From positions 15,694,087-15,758,086 of the forward strand of contig OY755038.1 in NCBI GenBank assembly GCA_963576565.1: a stretch of 64,000 bases of DNA, given 5' to 3'. This DNA comes from Aspidapion aeneum (lineage: Eukaryota; Arthropoda; Insecta; Coleoptera; Brentidae). Position numbers and translations under genes: made by a program. A model generated the notes under the pieces. That model was given only the letters and a program-made list of their open reading frames with translations. It had not been told where the DNA came from and searched no databases. Shown piece by piece: positions 35,201-47,025 of the stretch (the stretch's first letter is position 1; each line of letters starts with the position of its first letter).

Positions 35201-38200
35201 GATCCTAAATTTTTCGAGAAAAAAAAGTTGCCCCGATTTCAAAAATTTTTATATATCTTTGCGTTTCAGATGATTTTGAAACTTTTTTGTTGCGCCCCCT
35301 GTCTGTCTGTCTGTATGTCTGTCTGTCTGTAACGACCAACGCGCATAACTCAAAAACCGCTTGCCCGATTTTAATGAAATTTGGTACCAACGCTGGGTTT
35401 TGGGTCGAGATGGTCCCATTTAAAAATGAACAAAATCCACCAAACACAAGCCAAATAAAAGGGTGGAGGTATATGTCAAAAATTAGAGTTTACGTAAATA
35501 TATGGCGTGTGTGATATCAAACGAACGGTAATTGCGTCTGGAGTTAAATAAAATACATTTTACTTTTAAAAAAAGGGTGGGGGTAAATTTAAAAAATTAG
35601 TGTTTATGTGGAAATATGGCGTGTGTGATATCAAACGAAAGGTAATTGAGTCTGGAGTGCAATAAAATATATTTCAGTTTTTAGTTATATTAGCTCACAC
35701 GTACACTATAACTATAGTACCTAGTGTGAGCTTAGGTGTCCATAGATTGGCAGAGTATTTTTTTTCTATAAGAGTAATGTTTTCTAAGTAAACTAATGCT
35801 TGATTCGTTTCATTTGACCTTATATTATAAAAGATATGATTTCTGTTTGACCTTTTGTAAATATAAATCCCCTAAGGCTTGGCCTAACATAAATTATTAT
35901 TATCTTATTCGTTCATGTACATTTTAAGAAAAAAAGTTTTAAACAAAAATTAAAGGACAATAAAATTACCAACAAAAGCGCTTTTATACGTTTTTTCATC
36001 AGACGTTTTGGTTTTTGACAATTTTTTTTAGAGGCCTTTAACTTAGAAACTGTTTATTTTTGAGAAAATATATAGTAGCATAAAATAAAGACTAATTAAT
36101 AGCCTATAAAATGAGATATCACAGAGTTGGCTCGGTAGTACCCTTGCTGATATACGAACCCTGAAGTGTTAACAGTGCACCCGTTTCCTATAAAAAAGTT
36201 TTAAACAAAATTTGAAGACAATTAAATTTACTACAATACGTTTTTTCGTCAGATGAATGGTTTTTGAGTTATGAGGCTAAACATCTCGCCACCATTTTGG
36301 AATTCGACCAATTTTTTTTTAGCGGCCTTTAACTTAGGAACTGCTAAATAATAAACCTTTTCTAAAGCCTGCTTGATCCTTTGATTGATATCCGTCAAAT
36401 TTTGTTGTTAGTCTATCTGTTAAGATTTTCGTGAAAAGCTTATAAATTACAAAAATCAAACAAGTTTCATGGCTAATCGGGCAAAAAGGAGTTTTTTGTT
36501 TTCCTTATATTTTTCCGTGGGTAGCTTAAAAGCTTAACCTCACGGGGGTCCAAGATCTAATGGACACCTAATAAGTGTTGACAGTTAACCGTTTCGTCCT
36601 TATGGGACTCCTCAGAACACTGCTGGTCAAGTGACAAATCTTGCGAAGTTAATCAGAGGGTTTTGTCTCTAATTAAATGTAATTAGTGAGAGAACTATAG
36701 CAAGAAGCGCCATCTACCGAGATACGAGAGAAACAAAAAACCAAAAGCAGGGAAAAACACTGCTATACAATATCGATCAATGAAAAGATCGAATGCAAAT
36801 AAAAGAAAACAACTATAGTCCGTGACCTACGACAGCTCTTTGTCTTTTCAGGCCGGATCAACGCATTTTTACCCGTCATCAAGACAGTGAGCGTCAATCA
36901 ACGGAATTTTTAAGCCAAATAATACTAACAAACGTGAAATTTCGTACCCGTGAATTTAAAAATCAAACAAGTTTCATGGCTAATCGGGCAAAAAGGAGTT
37001 TTTTGTTTCCCTTATATTTTTCCGTGGGTAGCTTGAAAGCTTAACCTCACGGGGGTCCAAGATCTAATGGACACCTAATAAGTGTTGACAGTTAACCGTT
37101 TCGTCCTTATGGGACTCCTCAGAACACTGCTGGTCAAGTGACAAATCTTGCGAAGTTAATCAGAGGGTTTTGTCTCTAATTAAATGTAATTAGTGAGCGA
37201 ACTATAGCAAGCGGCGCCATCTACCGAGATACGAGAGAAACAAAAAACCAAAAGCAGGGAAAAACACTGCTATACAATATCGATCAATGAAAAGATCGAA
37301 TGCAAATAAAAGAAAACAACTATAGTCCGTGACCTACGACAGCTCTTTGTCTTTTCAGGCCGGATCAACGCATTTTGCATTTTTACCCGTCATCAAGACA
37401 GTGAGCGTCAATCAACGGAATTTTTAAGCCAAATAATACTAACAAACGTGAAATTTCGTACATTGAGGAGTGTTATAGGTCGATAGGTTTTAGGTATTAC
37501 CTAAAAATTGTGAATCAAATGGCTAATTATGCTTACGTGGTCACAATGATTGACATCTGCCTTATATTCTAACAACATTTTTACGATTTCGTGATGACCG
37601 CCGTTGGCTGCGTAAGTCAGGGGACTTTCCTCATCTGGTCCCAGTTTGTCGACTCGAGCACCTACAAATTAAATCAATGATGAGTAAAGTCTGAATTTTT
37701 ACCTTCCTAGCCCACGTAGGAATGGCTAGAGAAGGTATTATTTTCGACGAGAATTTTTTTTTTCAGATAACGCCAAAAATGTGTTATTTGGATGTATTTT
37801 GACTTATCCTAGCAATATCGGCGTTGTGTGTGTGTGTGTGTGTGTATATATTATTTCTGTCCGTAACACGATAGCTCCTAAACCGCTGAACCGATTTTCA
37901 TAAAATTTTCAGGTAAAATAGTGTTCGACACTCTTACGAGCTGATTCGATTTTGGTCAAAATCCATTAATGCTAATGACAGTTTTTTGACAATTAAAAAC
38001 TTTAAAAAATGGTAACTTTTTAACGGAGCATCATATCAATACACTGTTCTCGGAATAATAATTCGTGTTAAACCAAAAACTTCGTAGGAGCTTTAGTTTC
38101 TGAGAAATTTACAAAAAAGTGTTTTCAAGGCTAATAAATGTATTATCATGGCTTCACTTGAAGTGTGATAATAGGCTAGCTAGGAAGGTGTCAGATCCGT

Positions 38201-39388
38201 CATGGATCCGTTTATTGTAAATAGCTTCATCACAACAAAAACATTTCATGTAAAAAAAGCCAAGTACGCGAAAATGGTATTCCGTAAAAAGAATTGAGAT
38301 AAACGTAAAGCCAAGTTCTCCAATACAAATTTTAAAATGAAAGATTCTTACTAGTTTAGAAATGTTTTTTTAAACGACCTCGAATATATGACACGAAAAC
38401 TAATAGTACAATAAGTGGGGACTAGAGGTTAATATCAATAAGACATGAGTATATGTGTATTGGTGGAACGAAACAGGATCTAATCTTAAATACTGGGCAG
38501 CGAATTCAGTTCTGTGATGAGTATAAATACTTAGGTCTAAAAATTACAGCTACAATATACATTAGACACTAGACAAAGCTATAAAAGATAGAAACGTACA
38601 AGGAAGAAGAGCAATAACTTTATTAAATGGAATAATTTGGGACGTATATCAAAACATAACATAAAAGCTTATATATAACACAAGTATGACCAATCAAATA
38701 TAGAACAGAAAAAATACTTTCCGCTACGGAGATGGACTATTGAAGAAGAGCAGCAGGGAAATCAAAAAGAGAAAAAGTTACAAATCAAAGAATAAGAGAA
38801 ATTATGACAGTGGGTGAACGTACTTTAGTGGATGATATAAGGACAAAACAACTGGTGTGGTACAGACATGTACAAAGAATGGATGATGGAAGACTACCTA
38901 AACAAATATTACAATGGAAACCAACTGGCCGAAGAAAACAAGGAAGGCCGAGGAGAATCTGGAGAGAAGGAATAGACAGTGAAATAAGAATAAGAGGCCT
39001 AGATGATGAATTATGGGCAAACAGAAACGAGTGGAGATTGGGTATCGGAAGACGTAGAACGTTGTGAAACCGATAAATATATATATAAAGTTAGCGATTT
39101 TATTTTAAAATTTAACTTTGGTATGTCACTTTTGAGAGGTCAGCTGTCAGTTTTCTTTATAAATCTGTCAGGATAAAGCCGGCTCTAAAATAAAGTCAGG
39201 TTTTATTCCAATAAGTCCCTATTACTGTGGACTAATAGCATTATAATAGCGTTTACCATGTTTTAACAAGAGCTCAACAGAATTAAACTGGCCGTATGCG
39301 CAGCTCCAGTGTAGGGCTGTCATTCCATTCTCGTCAACCCGGTCTATGTCGTCTTCGTTTTCTGCTATGTCCTTTTTGGTCAGTTCAC
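32185..39388 (-). CDS. RFXANK/ANKRA2: RFXANK/ANKRA2-type ankyrin-repeat protein, last four exons
   Basis: Four minus-strand exons (39388-39257, 37661-37537, 33424-33277, 32252-32185) splice in phase to about 157 codons. The encoded ankyrin units contain [40 protein letters not shown] and [20 protein letters not shown], then [12 protein letters not shown], ending [11 protein letters not shown] before the stop. Unit order, spacing and the C-terminal V-I-E-N helix fit the RFXANK/ANKRA2 family. In vertebrates these proteins bind PxLPxI/L-type peptides (for example on RFX factors and class IIa HDACs) in the nucleus or at membranes. The protein start and the first ankyrin helix are missing: the first listed exon begins mid-codon, and the 19 kb foldback lies 107 bp upstream. 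Upstream exons may lie beyond it or outside the window. Confidence 0.78.
32478..33271. mobile_element. Near-perfect palindromic element, 0.79 kb, at an ankyrin splice donor
   Basis: The ends CAGTGTGTCCCAG and CTGGGACACCCTG are inverted, with TA on both sides. The arms are complementary for about 390 bp and meet near 32880 (GAGCGACTTTAAA and its complement are close together). The right end abuts the ankyrin exon at 33277, leaving only five host bases (GTATA) of the intron. Confidence 0.85.
33277..33424 (-). CDS. RFXANK/ANKRA2: Ankyrin gene, third exon seen
   Basis: It has acceptor TTTTTCTAG, phase 0 in, and ends TTCAG|GTATAC in phase 1. It encodes [20 protein letters not shown] and a further ankyrin unit. 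The sixth base of the donor is already the first base of a palindromic transposon (32478-33271). Confidence 0.82.
33641..34012. mobile_element. Palindromic element with AAGCCAAGTACGCGAAAATG arms
   Basis: The left arm (33641-33815) is repeated inverted at about 33865-34012 with few differences, around a short loop. Half of the same element, in left-arm orientation, recurs at 38228-38375. It lies in the intron between the second and third ankyrin exons. Confidence 0.8.
34013..34416. repeat. Two direct copies of a repeat of about 130 bp
   Basis: The segment CCATGGTTTTATCACAATTTC with TCAGCTCTCTAGCGTTTCTG (about 34137-34260) recurs with minor changes at about 34278-34400. No further structure is seen. 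Confidence 0.6.
34417..35159 (+). mobile_element. Terminal-hairpin element, copy B
   Basis: It starts AGCTCACACATATACTATAC with its hairpin partner GTGTGAGCT. A CTGT/ATGT microsatellite (34551-34618), the AACCGCTTGGCCGATTTTAA segment and three diverged repeats of about 115 bp (GGGTGGGGGT...GGTAATTG...GTCTGGAGTT) follow. It ends GGCAGAGTATT and directly abuts copy C. Confidence 0.75.
35160..35760 (+). mobile_element. Terminal-hairpin element, copy C (tandem to copy B)
   Basis: It begins AGCTCACACTACTACTATAC immediately after the GAGTATT of copy B, in the same orientation. It has only two of the 115-bp internal repeats, and ends GGCAGAGTATT followed by a T run. Confidence 0.75.
35761..36452. 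other. Intronic stretch, weak internal duplication
   Basis: AT-rich. AAAAAAGTTTTAAACAAAAATT with CGTTTTTTCATCAGACG (about 35935-36005) recurs imperfectly at about 36190-36255, followed in both cases by GGCCTTTAACTTAG. The family is not recognised. Confidence 0.4.
36453..36958 (+). mobile_element. 505-bp dispersed repeat, tandem copy 1
   Basis: It runs from CAAACAAGTTTCATGGCTAA through TTTCGTCCTTATGGGACTCC to AACGTGAAATTTCGTACCCG. It is nearly identical to the next 505 bp and, over its first half, to 10463-10740. No open frame is seen. Whether it is an LTR or another terminal unit cannot be decided. Confidence 0.75.
36959..37463 (+). mobile_element. 505-bp dispersed repeat, tandem copy 2
   Basis: This is a head-to-tail copy of the preceding unit. 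It differs by a few substitutions and a short TTGCATT insertion near 37375. It ends at TTTCGTACATTG, 73 bp before the ankyrin exon. Confidence 0.75.
37537..37661 (-). CDS. RFXANK/ANKRA2: Ankyrin gene, second exon seen
   Basis: It has acceptor AATTTGTAG, enters in phase 1 and ends GACCAC|GTAAGC in phase 0. It encodes [20 protein letters not shown] and the helix pair ending VNHCDH. Confidence 0.82.
37703..38190 (+). mobile_element. Dispersed element with an internal (GT)n microsatellite, copy 2
   Basis: It matches, inverted, the sequences around the microsatellite at 8977-9153. Here the dinucleotide run is only about 25 bp (37823-37847). Confidence 0.65.
38228..38375 (+). mobile_element. Half-palindrome fragment (family of 33641-34012)
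   Basis: It carries a single left arm (ACAAAAACATTTCATGTAAA through TTCTTACTAGTTTAGAAATG). It is cut off where the LINE fragment at 38376 begins. Confidence 0.7.
38376..39085 (+). pseudogene. RTE-like LINE fragment, C-terminus, (AT)n tail
   Basis: It is homologous to the 11423-12560 copy. The frame at 38804-39067 encodes [40 protein letters not shown] and [11 protein letters not shown]. The upstream part is frameshifted and deleted. It ends AACGTTGTGAAACCG followed by an AT run. It lies antisense in the ankyrin gene's intron. Confidence 0.8.
39257..39388 (-). CDS. RFXANK/ANKRA2: Ankyrin gene, first exon seen
   Basis: It has acceptor TTTTGCTAG, enters in phase 1 and ends CATG|GTAAAC in phase 1. 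It encodes [20 protein letters not shown] and then the first full ankyrin unit. The GEL start corresponds to the AAQGEI region of vertebrate family members, so a preceding exon encoding the N-terminus must exist. Confidence 0.78.
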
Positions 39389-39485
39389 CTAGCAAAATAC
39401 ATTGAAATCTCCTATAATCGGACACTCACGGTTTCGTCGATTTTGTCCACTTATCGGAGGTATCCGCTTGTGAGAGAGAACTGCG

Positions 39486-39494
39486 AAATTTTAA
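39486..39494. repeat. Left 9-bp target-site duplication of the giant foldback element
   Basis: AAATTTTAA here is identical to 58581-58589 on the other side of the 19 kb element. Confidence 0.85.
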
Positions 39495-39745
39495 ATTGGT
39501 GTGAAACTAGCAGCCACCTTACAGCAGCCAAAGTGTGAAGTTAGCAGCCACTTACAGCAGCCAAAATGTGAAGTTAGCAGCCACATTTGGCAGCCTAACA
39601 AAAAAGTATATTTTCAAAAATTATTTCATTGAGAAGCTGCAAAAACCTTGGAAAATAACTTTTTTTATTAAGAAATGGAGAATTTGAGAAATTTGGAAAA
39701 AAATTAAAAATCCAAAAAAATTTAAAAGTCCTCTTTAAAAATATA

Positions 39746-42700
39746 GTTACGCAATGAAACTTGGTAGAGTGTTTAAGTTGCCTACAACTAGTCATCTGTG
39801 GAAGCGGCTGCTCCTTGTTCCCGGTTTAACATGTTCAAATGGAAAAAAAATGGAAAAACAGAAAAAAATTCAAAAGTCACCTTCAGAAACATAGTTACGC
39901 AATGAAACTTGGTAGGGTGTTTAAGTAACCTACAACTAGTCATGTGTGTAAGCGGCTGCTACTTGTTCCCGGTTTAACATGGTGAAATGGAAAAAAAATG
40001 GAAAATCAGAAAAAATTTCAATAGTCACCTTCAAAAACATAGTTACGCAATGAAACTTGGTAGGGTGTTTGTTTAAGTAACCTACAACTAGTCATGTGTG
40101 TAAGCGGCTGCTACTTGTTCCCGGTTTAACATGGTGAAATGGAAAAAAAATTGAAAAACAGAAAAAAATTCAAAAGTCACCTTCAAAAACATAGTTACGC
40201 AATGAAACTTGGTAGGGTGTTTAAGTTGCCTACAACTAGTCATCTGTGGAAGCGGCTGCTCCTTGTTCCCGGTTTAACATGGTGAAATGGAAAAAAAAAT
40301 GGAAAAACAGAAAAAAATTCAAAAGTCACCTTCAAAAACATAGTTACGCAATGAAACTTGGTAGGGTGTTTAAGTTGCCTACAACTAGTCATCTGTGGAA
40401 GCGGCTGCTCCTTGTTCCCGGTTTAACATGGTGAAATGGAAAAAAAATGGAAAAACAGAAAAAAAATCAAAAGTTACCTTCAAAAACATAGTTACGCAAT
40501 GAAACATGGTAGGGTGTTTAAGTTGCCTACAACTAGTCATCTGTGGAAGCGGCTGCTCCTTGTTCCCGGTTTAACATGGTGAAATGGAAAGAAAATGGAA
40601 AAACAGAAAAAAATTCAAAAGTCACCTTCAAAAACATAGTTACGCAATGAAACTTGGTAGGGTGTTTAAGTAACCTACAACTAGTCATGTGTGTAAGCGG
40701 CTGCTACTTGTTCCCGGTTTAACATGGTCAAATGGAAAAAAAATGGAAAAACAGAAAAAAATTCAAAAGTCACCTTCAAAAACATAGTTACGCAATGAAA
40801 CTTTGTAGGGTGTTTAAGTAACCTACAACTAGTCATGTGTGTAAGCGGCTGCTACTTGTTCCCGGTTTAACATGGTGAAATGGAAAAAAAATGGAAAAAC
40901 AGAAAAAAATTCAAAAGTCACCTTCAAAAACATAGTTACGCAATGAAACTTGGTAAGGTGTTTAAGTAACCTACAACTAGTCATGTGTGCAAGCGGCTGC
41001 TACTTGTTCCCGGTTTAACATGGCGAAATGGAAAAAAAATGGAAAAACAGAAAAAAATTCAAAAGTCACCTTCAAAAACATAGTTACGCAATGAAACTTG
41101 CTAGGGTGTTTAAGTTGCCTACAACTAGTCATCTGTGGAAGCGGCTGCTCCTTGTTCCCGGTTTAACATGGTGAAATGGAAAAAAAATGGAAAAACAGAA
41201 AAAAATTCAAAAGTCACCTTCAAAAACATAGTTACGCAATGAAACTTTGTAGGGTGTTTAAGTAACCTACAACTAGTCATGTGTGTAAGCGGCTGCTACT
41301 TGTTCCCGGTTTAACATGGTGAAATGGAAAAAAAATGGAAAAACAGAAAAAAATTCAAAAGTCACCTTCAAAAACATAGTTACGCAATGAAACTTGGTAG
41401 GGTGTTTAAGTTGCCTACAACTAGTCATCTGTGGAAGCGGCTGCTCCTTGTTCCCGGTTTAACATGGTGAAATGGAAAAAAAATGGAAAAACAGAAAAAA
41501 ATTCAAAAGTCACCTTCAAAAACATAGTTACGCAATGAAACTTTGTAGGGTATTTAAGTAACCTACAACTAGTCATGTGTGTAAGCGGCTGCTACTTGTT
41601 CCCGGTTTAACATGGTGAAATGGAAAAAAAATGGAAAAACAGAAAAAAATTCAAAAGTCACCTTCAAAAACATAGTTATGCAATGAAACTTTGTAGGGTG
41701 TCTAAGTAACCTACAACTAGTCATGTGTGTAAGCGGCTGCTACTTGTTCCCGGTTTAACATGGTGAAATGGAAAAAAAATGGAAAATCAGAAAAAAATTC
41801 AAAAGTCACCTTCAAAAACATAGTTACGCAATGAAACTTGGTAGGGTGTTTAAGTTGCCTACAACTAGTCATGTGTGTAAGCGGCTGCTACTTGTTCCCG
41901 GTTTAACATGGTGAAATGGAAAAAAAATGGAAAATCAGAAAAAAATTCAAAAGTCACCTTTAAAAACATAGTTACGCAATGAAACTTGGTAGGGTGTTTA
42001 AGTTGCCTACAACTAGTCATCTGTGGAAGCGGCTGCTCCTTGTTCCCGGTTTAACATGGTGAAATGGAAAAAAAATGGAAAAACAGAAAAAAATTCAAAA
42101 GTTACCTTCAAAAACATAGTTACGCAATTAAACTTGGTAGGGTGTTTAAGTTGCCTACAACTAGTCATATGTGTAAGCGGCTGCTCCTTGTTCCCGGTTT
42201 AACATGGTGAAATGGAAAAAAATTGAAAAACAGAAAAAAATTCAAAAGTCACCTTCAAAAACATAGTTACGCAATGAAACTTGGTATGGTGTTTAAGTAA
42301 CCTACAACTAGTCATATGTGTAAGCGGCTGCTACTTGTTCCCGGTTTAACATGGTGAAATGGAAAAAAAATTGAAAAACAGAAAAAAATTCAAAAGTCAC
42401 CTTCAAAAACATAGTTACGCAATGAAACTTGGTAAGGTGTTTAAGTAACCTACAACTAGTCATGTGTGCAAGCGGCTGCTACTTGTTCCCGGTTTAACAT
42501 GGTGAAATGGAAAAAAAATGGAAAAACAGAAAAAAATTCAAAAGTCACCTTCAAAAACATAGTTACGCAATGAAACTTGGTAAGGTGTTTAAGTAACCTA
42601 CAACTAGTCATGTGTGCAAGCGGCTGCTACTTGTTCCCGGTTTAACATGGTGAAATGGAAAAAAATGGAAAAACAGAAAAAAATTCAAAAGTCACCTTCA

Positions 42701-44054
42701 AAAACATAGTTACGCAATGAAACTTGGTAGGGTGTTTAAGTTGCCTACAACTAGTCATCTGTGGAAGCGGCTGCTCCTTGTTCCCGGTTTAACATGGTGA
42801 AATGGAAAAAAAATGGAAAAACAGAAAAAAATTCAAAAGTCACCTTCAAAAACATAGTTACGCAATGAAACTTGGTAAGGTGTTTAAGTAACCTACAACT
42901 AGTCATGTGTGCAAGCGGCTGCTACTTGTTCCCGGTTTAACATGGCGAAATGGAAAAAAAATTGAAAAACAGAAAAAAATTCAAAAGTCACCTTCAAAAA
43001 CATAGTTACGCAATTAAACTTGGTATGGTGTTTAAGTAACCTACAACTAGTCATGTGTGTAAGCGGCTGCTACTTGTTCCCGGTTTAACATGGTGAAATG
43101 GAAAAAAAATGGAAAAACAGAAAAAAATTCAAAAGTCACCTTCAAAAACATAGTTACGCAATGAAACTTTGTAGGGTGTTTAAGTAACCTACAACTAGTC
43201 ATGTGTGTAAGCGGCTGCTACTTGTTTCCGGTTTAACATGGTGAAATGGAAAAAAAATGGAAAAACAAAAAAATTCAAAAGTCACCTTCAAAAACATAGT
43301 TACGCAATGAAACTTGGTAGGGTGTTTAAGTTGCCTACAACTAGTCATCTGTGGAAGCGGCTGCTCCTTGTTCCCGGTTTAACATGGTGAAATGGAAAAA
43401 AAATGGAAAAACAGAAAAAAATTCAAAAGTCACCTTCAAAAACATAGTTACGCAATGAAACTTGGTAAGGTGTTTAAGTAACCTACAACTAGTCATGTGT
43501 GCAAGCGGCTGCTACTTGTTCCCGGTTTAACATGGCGAAATGGAAAAAAAATTGAAAAACAGAAAAAAATTCAAGTCACCTTCAAAAACATAGTTACGCA
43601 CTTAAACTTGGTATGGTATTTAAGTAACCTACAACTAGTCATGTGTGTAAGCGGCTGCTACTTGTTCCCGGTTTAACATGGTGAAATGGAAAAAAAATTG
43701 AAAAACAGGAAAAAATTCAAAAGTCACGTTAAAAAATATATTTACGCAATGAAACTTGGTAGGGTGTTTAAGTAACCTACAACTAGTCATGTGTGTAAGC
43801 GGCTGCTACTTGTTCCCGGTTTAACATGGTCAAATGGAAAAAAAATGGAAAAACAGAAAAAAATTCAAAAGTCACCTTCAAAAACATAGTTACGCAATGA
43901 AACTTGGTATGGTGTTTAAGTAACCTACAATAGTCATGTGTGTAAGCGGCTGCTACTTGTTCCCGGTTTAACATGGTGAAATGGAAAAAAAAATTGAAAA
44001 ACAGAAAAAAATTCAAGTCACGTTAAAAAATATATTTACGCAATTAAACTTGGT
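39746..44054 (+). repeat. 148-bp satellite, left arm (about 29 copies)
   Basis: The unit contains GCGGCTGCT, CTTGTTCCCGGTTTAACATG, an A-rich stretch, TTCAAAAACATAGTTACGCA and CCTACAACTAGTCAT. Two subtypes co-segregate at linked sites. One has AGTTGCC, CATCTGTGGAAG and CTGCTCC; the other has AGTAACC, CATGTGTGTAAG and CTGCTAC. Copies near the inner edge are the most diverged. The 148-bp period is not a multiple of three, so open frames across it are accidental. Confidence 0.92.
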
Positions 44055-44784
44055 AGGGTGTTTAAGCCGAAAAGAGCAACCTTGGCTCTTATCTGCTTTA
44101 ACTAGGTACATACTTTACAAGTAGTAAACTCTGTAAGCATCACCCCCCATATTTATGTATTTAACATAAATAAATACACAAGAAATTAAGAACAAGAAAA
44201 ATATAAAAAATCACATTTATAAATATATTTAGACATATAAAGCTTATAACTACAAATTAACTTTTAAGATCGCCTTAGATAGTTATAGTCTGGGACCTTT
44301 TTTAGAATTTATTTCTAACTCAGCAAACATCGATAGTATGAATTATGGAGCAATTCTAACGAAAATTAGTTATATGATAGGGATGGTTTCCGGTTTAGAC
44401 AGAAAACGCATCAGAAGATATAATAATAACTTTTTTGTGGCTTTAAAAATATAAAATAGTATAAAAATAGTACTAGTAAAAGGTATACTAAATTAAGATG
44501 ATGAAATGAGTGCCCTTATTTTTTAGTTGTGAAAGTTTATTAAATGATGGGTTGTTTTATAACTAGCTTAAAATACCATCTGTGTACTATTTGAAATCCC
44601 CAAAGCCTTGCCAGACTTATCAGATGTTCGTCAATATGGCACATTCAATTATGTTAATGTTCCTAATACCGACATACAAATAAGAAGAAGATGGCTTATT
44701 TTAGCATAGTGGTCTCGTTTTTTTTTGTTTAGAGACCTTGCAGTTTATTTCAATATTCGTCATTAGACATGGTAAGTAATAAAT
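44055..44784. repeat. Inner inverted arm, left
   Basis: It is unique sequence whose inverted copy is at 47026-47785. Shared strings include TAAACTCTGTAAGCATCACC and GAGACCTTGCAGTTTATTTC. There are only scattered differences. Confidence 0.85.
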
Positions 44785-47025
44785 TTAAAATTCTAGAAAG
44801 AGATATTTTTCATCGAAAATGCACTTTTTCCCCTCGCCCTGAACCTCGTGTGTCATTGGCATGTAAATTCTAAACTACAAAATAAATTATTTGCGGCCGT
44901 TAACGATAAAAAAATTAACTATTCTGCTTGGACCGTAGTGTCTTAACCTGGCAAGGCTTTCGTGATTTTCAATAACAGCCAGGCTAATTTTCTCAATATA
45001 CATATGCTATAATCTAGCATGTTAAAAATTTAAAAACTAAGATGGCGGAGGGAGCACAGGGGTGGGGGTGACGAAAACACAGATTTTTAAGTACCCTACT
45101 GAGCTTAACAATATCCAAAATTCAGAACTACCGGACCTTTTGTAGGGTAACCCCCCTATTTTGACCTCTATTCATTGAACTATTATGCCGCTTTATATAA
45201 GATAACTTTATCGGCTTTTTGTAGGGTAAAACTCCTCTATTCATTGTACTATAAACCCTCTATTTTATTATAAGCGGGTTCTGTATAAGTACGACCCTTA
45301 AAATTACTATTTTGGAATTTCCTGTTATATAATTAATTTGCGAGGGACTACCGTTTGCTACCTGTGTCTTTGAAGTGCACTTTCTAGTTCTCGGACCCAG
45401 CTTTATTAGGGTTACCACCTTAAAGGATTAAGAAATAACAAAGAGCTGCAAAAAAACCGATTAAAATATCCGGAAAAACTCATTACATTTTTAATACATT
45501 CATTGCTTCAACGAGAAAATGAGCTACCCCAAGACCTAAGTCAAAAAAGTACACCTAAATATCCATTGGTAATGAAATGAAAGCAAAATTTTCATCATGT
45601 AGGCGGAAGTGCTTTACTAAGTCACTCTAGACACGCATCTCACAAGCATCCCAAAAAAAAATGATAAATCGTGCTTAGAACTAGATGTATTTATAGAAAA
45701 AAGCAAAAGCTATATCGTCAGTTATTTGCGTTTCCTGAAAAGTTGTATTTATTGTGTCGTTTTGTAACAAAATCTTATTGTGTGAGAAATGGGTTTTAGA
45801 TTTTTCAGATGCCCTGTGCAAATTTAAAAGATTTCAAGAGAAATGTTTAAAAACCGTATGACTAAATCAGGTATAAATTCTCATGATTTTGGTATATGAC
45901 ATTTTATAAGATTTTTTGTTTTAGAAGAATTCTTCCCTAAGGAAGAGGCCAAGGAGCGCGAAAAATCTAAAATATTTGTTTTTTTTTATGTTTTTATCAG
46001 TGTTAGGTTTTAAATTTGACAATAGAATTCGCCGCGATATGTTTTTTGAAAATAAAGTAGTTTTTATGGAAAATTTTAAAAAATGGCGCGCAGGTAAATT
46101 TAATAATAATATTTAGCGGTAGCTGAAAAGTAGGAGTGTTCCCACGCCACCTCCTGTATTCTCAACGGGCTACAGAAATACACACCTCTATTTACATTAA
46201 TTTTCCAACATACTGCCAGATCATTGTGACAATTGCCTGGTCTAAAAAGTAGATATCTCACGAACTAAGCAACTAAAAATGCTGAAAACAATAACAGTGG
46301 CGAAAATAATAAACACCACTATGTAATTTTTTTCCACGATATACACAGAGACGTATTCACAAAAAGAACCGGATTGGTTTTGGGCGGACAGGTGGCAGCC
46401 CTAATCGGGATTATGTATCTGCATTTTGGAAACAAAGCTGTGTAACTTTGGTAATAGTCGGGGAGGCAGTAAATTTTTTTGAAACTTATTTTCTTAGTAG
46501 GTGTGAATTAGTAGGTATGTTGGTGATAATAATCAAAAATTTTTCAGTTTGGCGATGATTTTACTAAATATTAAAAAATGGCATGAGTCTTCTTATTTCT
46601 AAATCTTTCATACTAAGGGCCGCTTTATCAATAGAGGGTTAGCCCTGACCCGTGGGTTAAAAAAAGATGACTGACATATTTACCACATGCCAAAAAAGAA
46701 AGCTATCAAAGATAACTTACGGGTCAGGGCTAACCCTCTATTGATAAACCGACCCGAAGAATAAGAGATTACGAACATTATAAGAAAAGAAATGTGGCTC
46801 ACATTAAGTGGTGGCAACTACGTCTAGCTGAAAATTTGTGGATCCGAAAATAGTACTCTTATTTTCTTTGGCTTTATACCGAACGTACACATTGATGCTA
46901 TAATTCACGCACGATGAAATAAGTTAAATAACTCTGGCTGATTTACGAAATTGACAAATGCATCAGGCGGCACGGCGTCTTGAAAATTGAAAAATTAATA
47001 GATTTTTTAAATTTAAATTCCCAGT
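44785..47025. other. Loop of the foldback element
   Basis: About 2.2 kb of single-copy sequence between the arms, with no open frame over 60 codons and no transposase similarity. It contains the small inverted-repeat element at 46624-46748 and some G-rich strings (GGGGTGGGGGTGACG at about 45059). It could be the remains of a captured or deleted transposase region. Confidence 0.6.
46624..46748. mobile_element. 125-bp MITE-like hairpin
   Basis: The arms TTTATCAATAGAGGGTTAGC (left) and GCTAACCCTCTATTGATAAA (right) are exact complements over about 30 bp, continuing to CCTGACCCGT. The loop is about 60 bp. No clear target duplication is seen. Confidence 0.75.
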
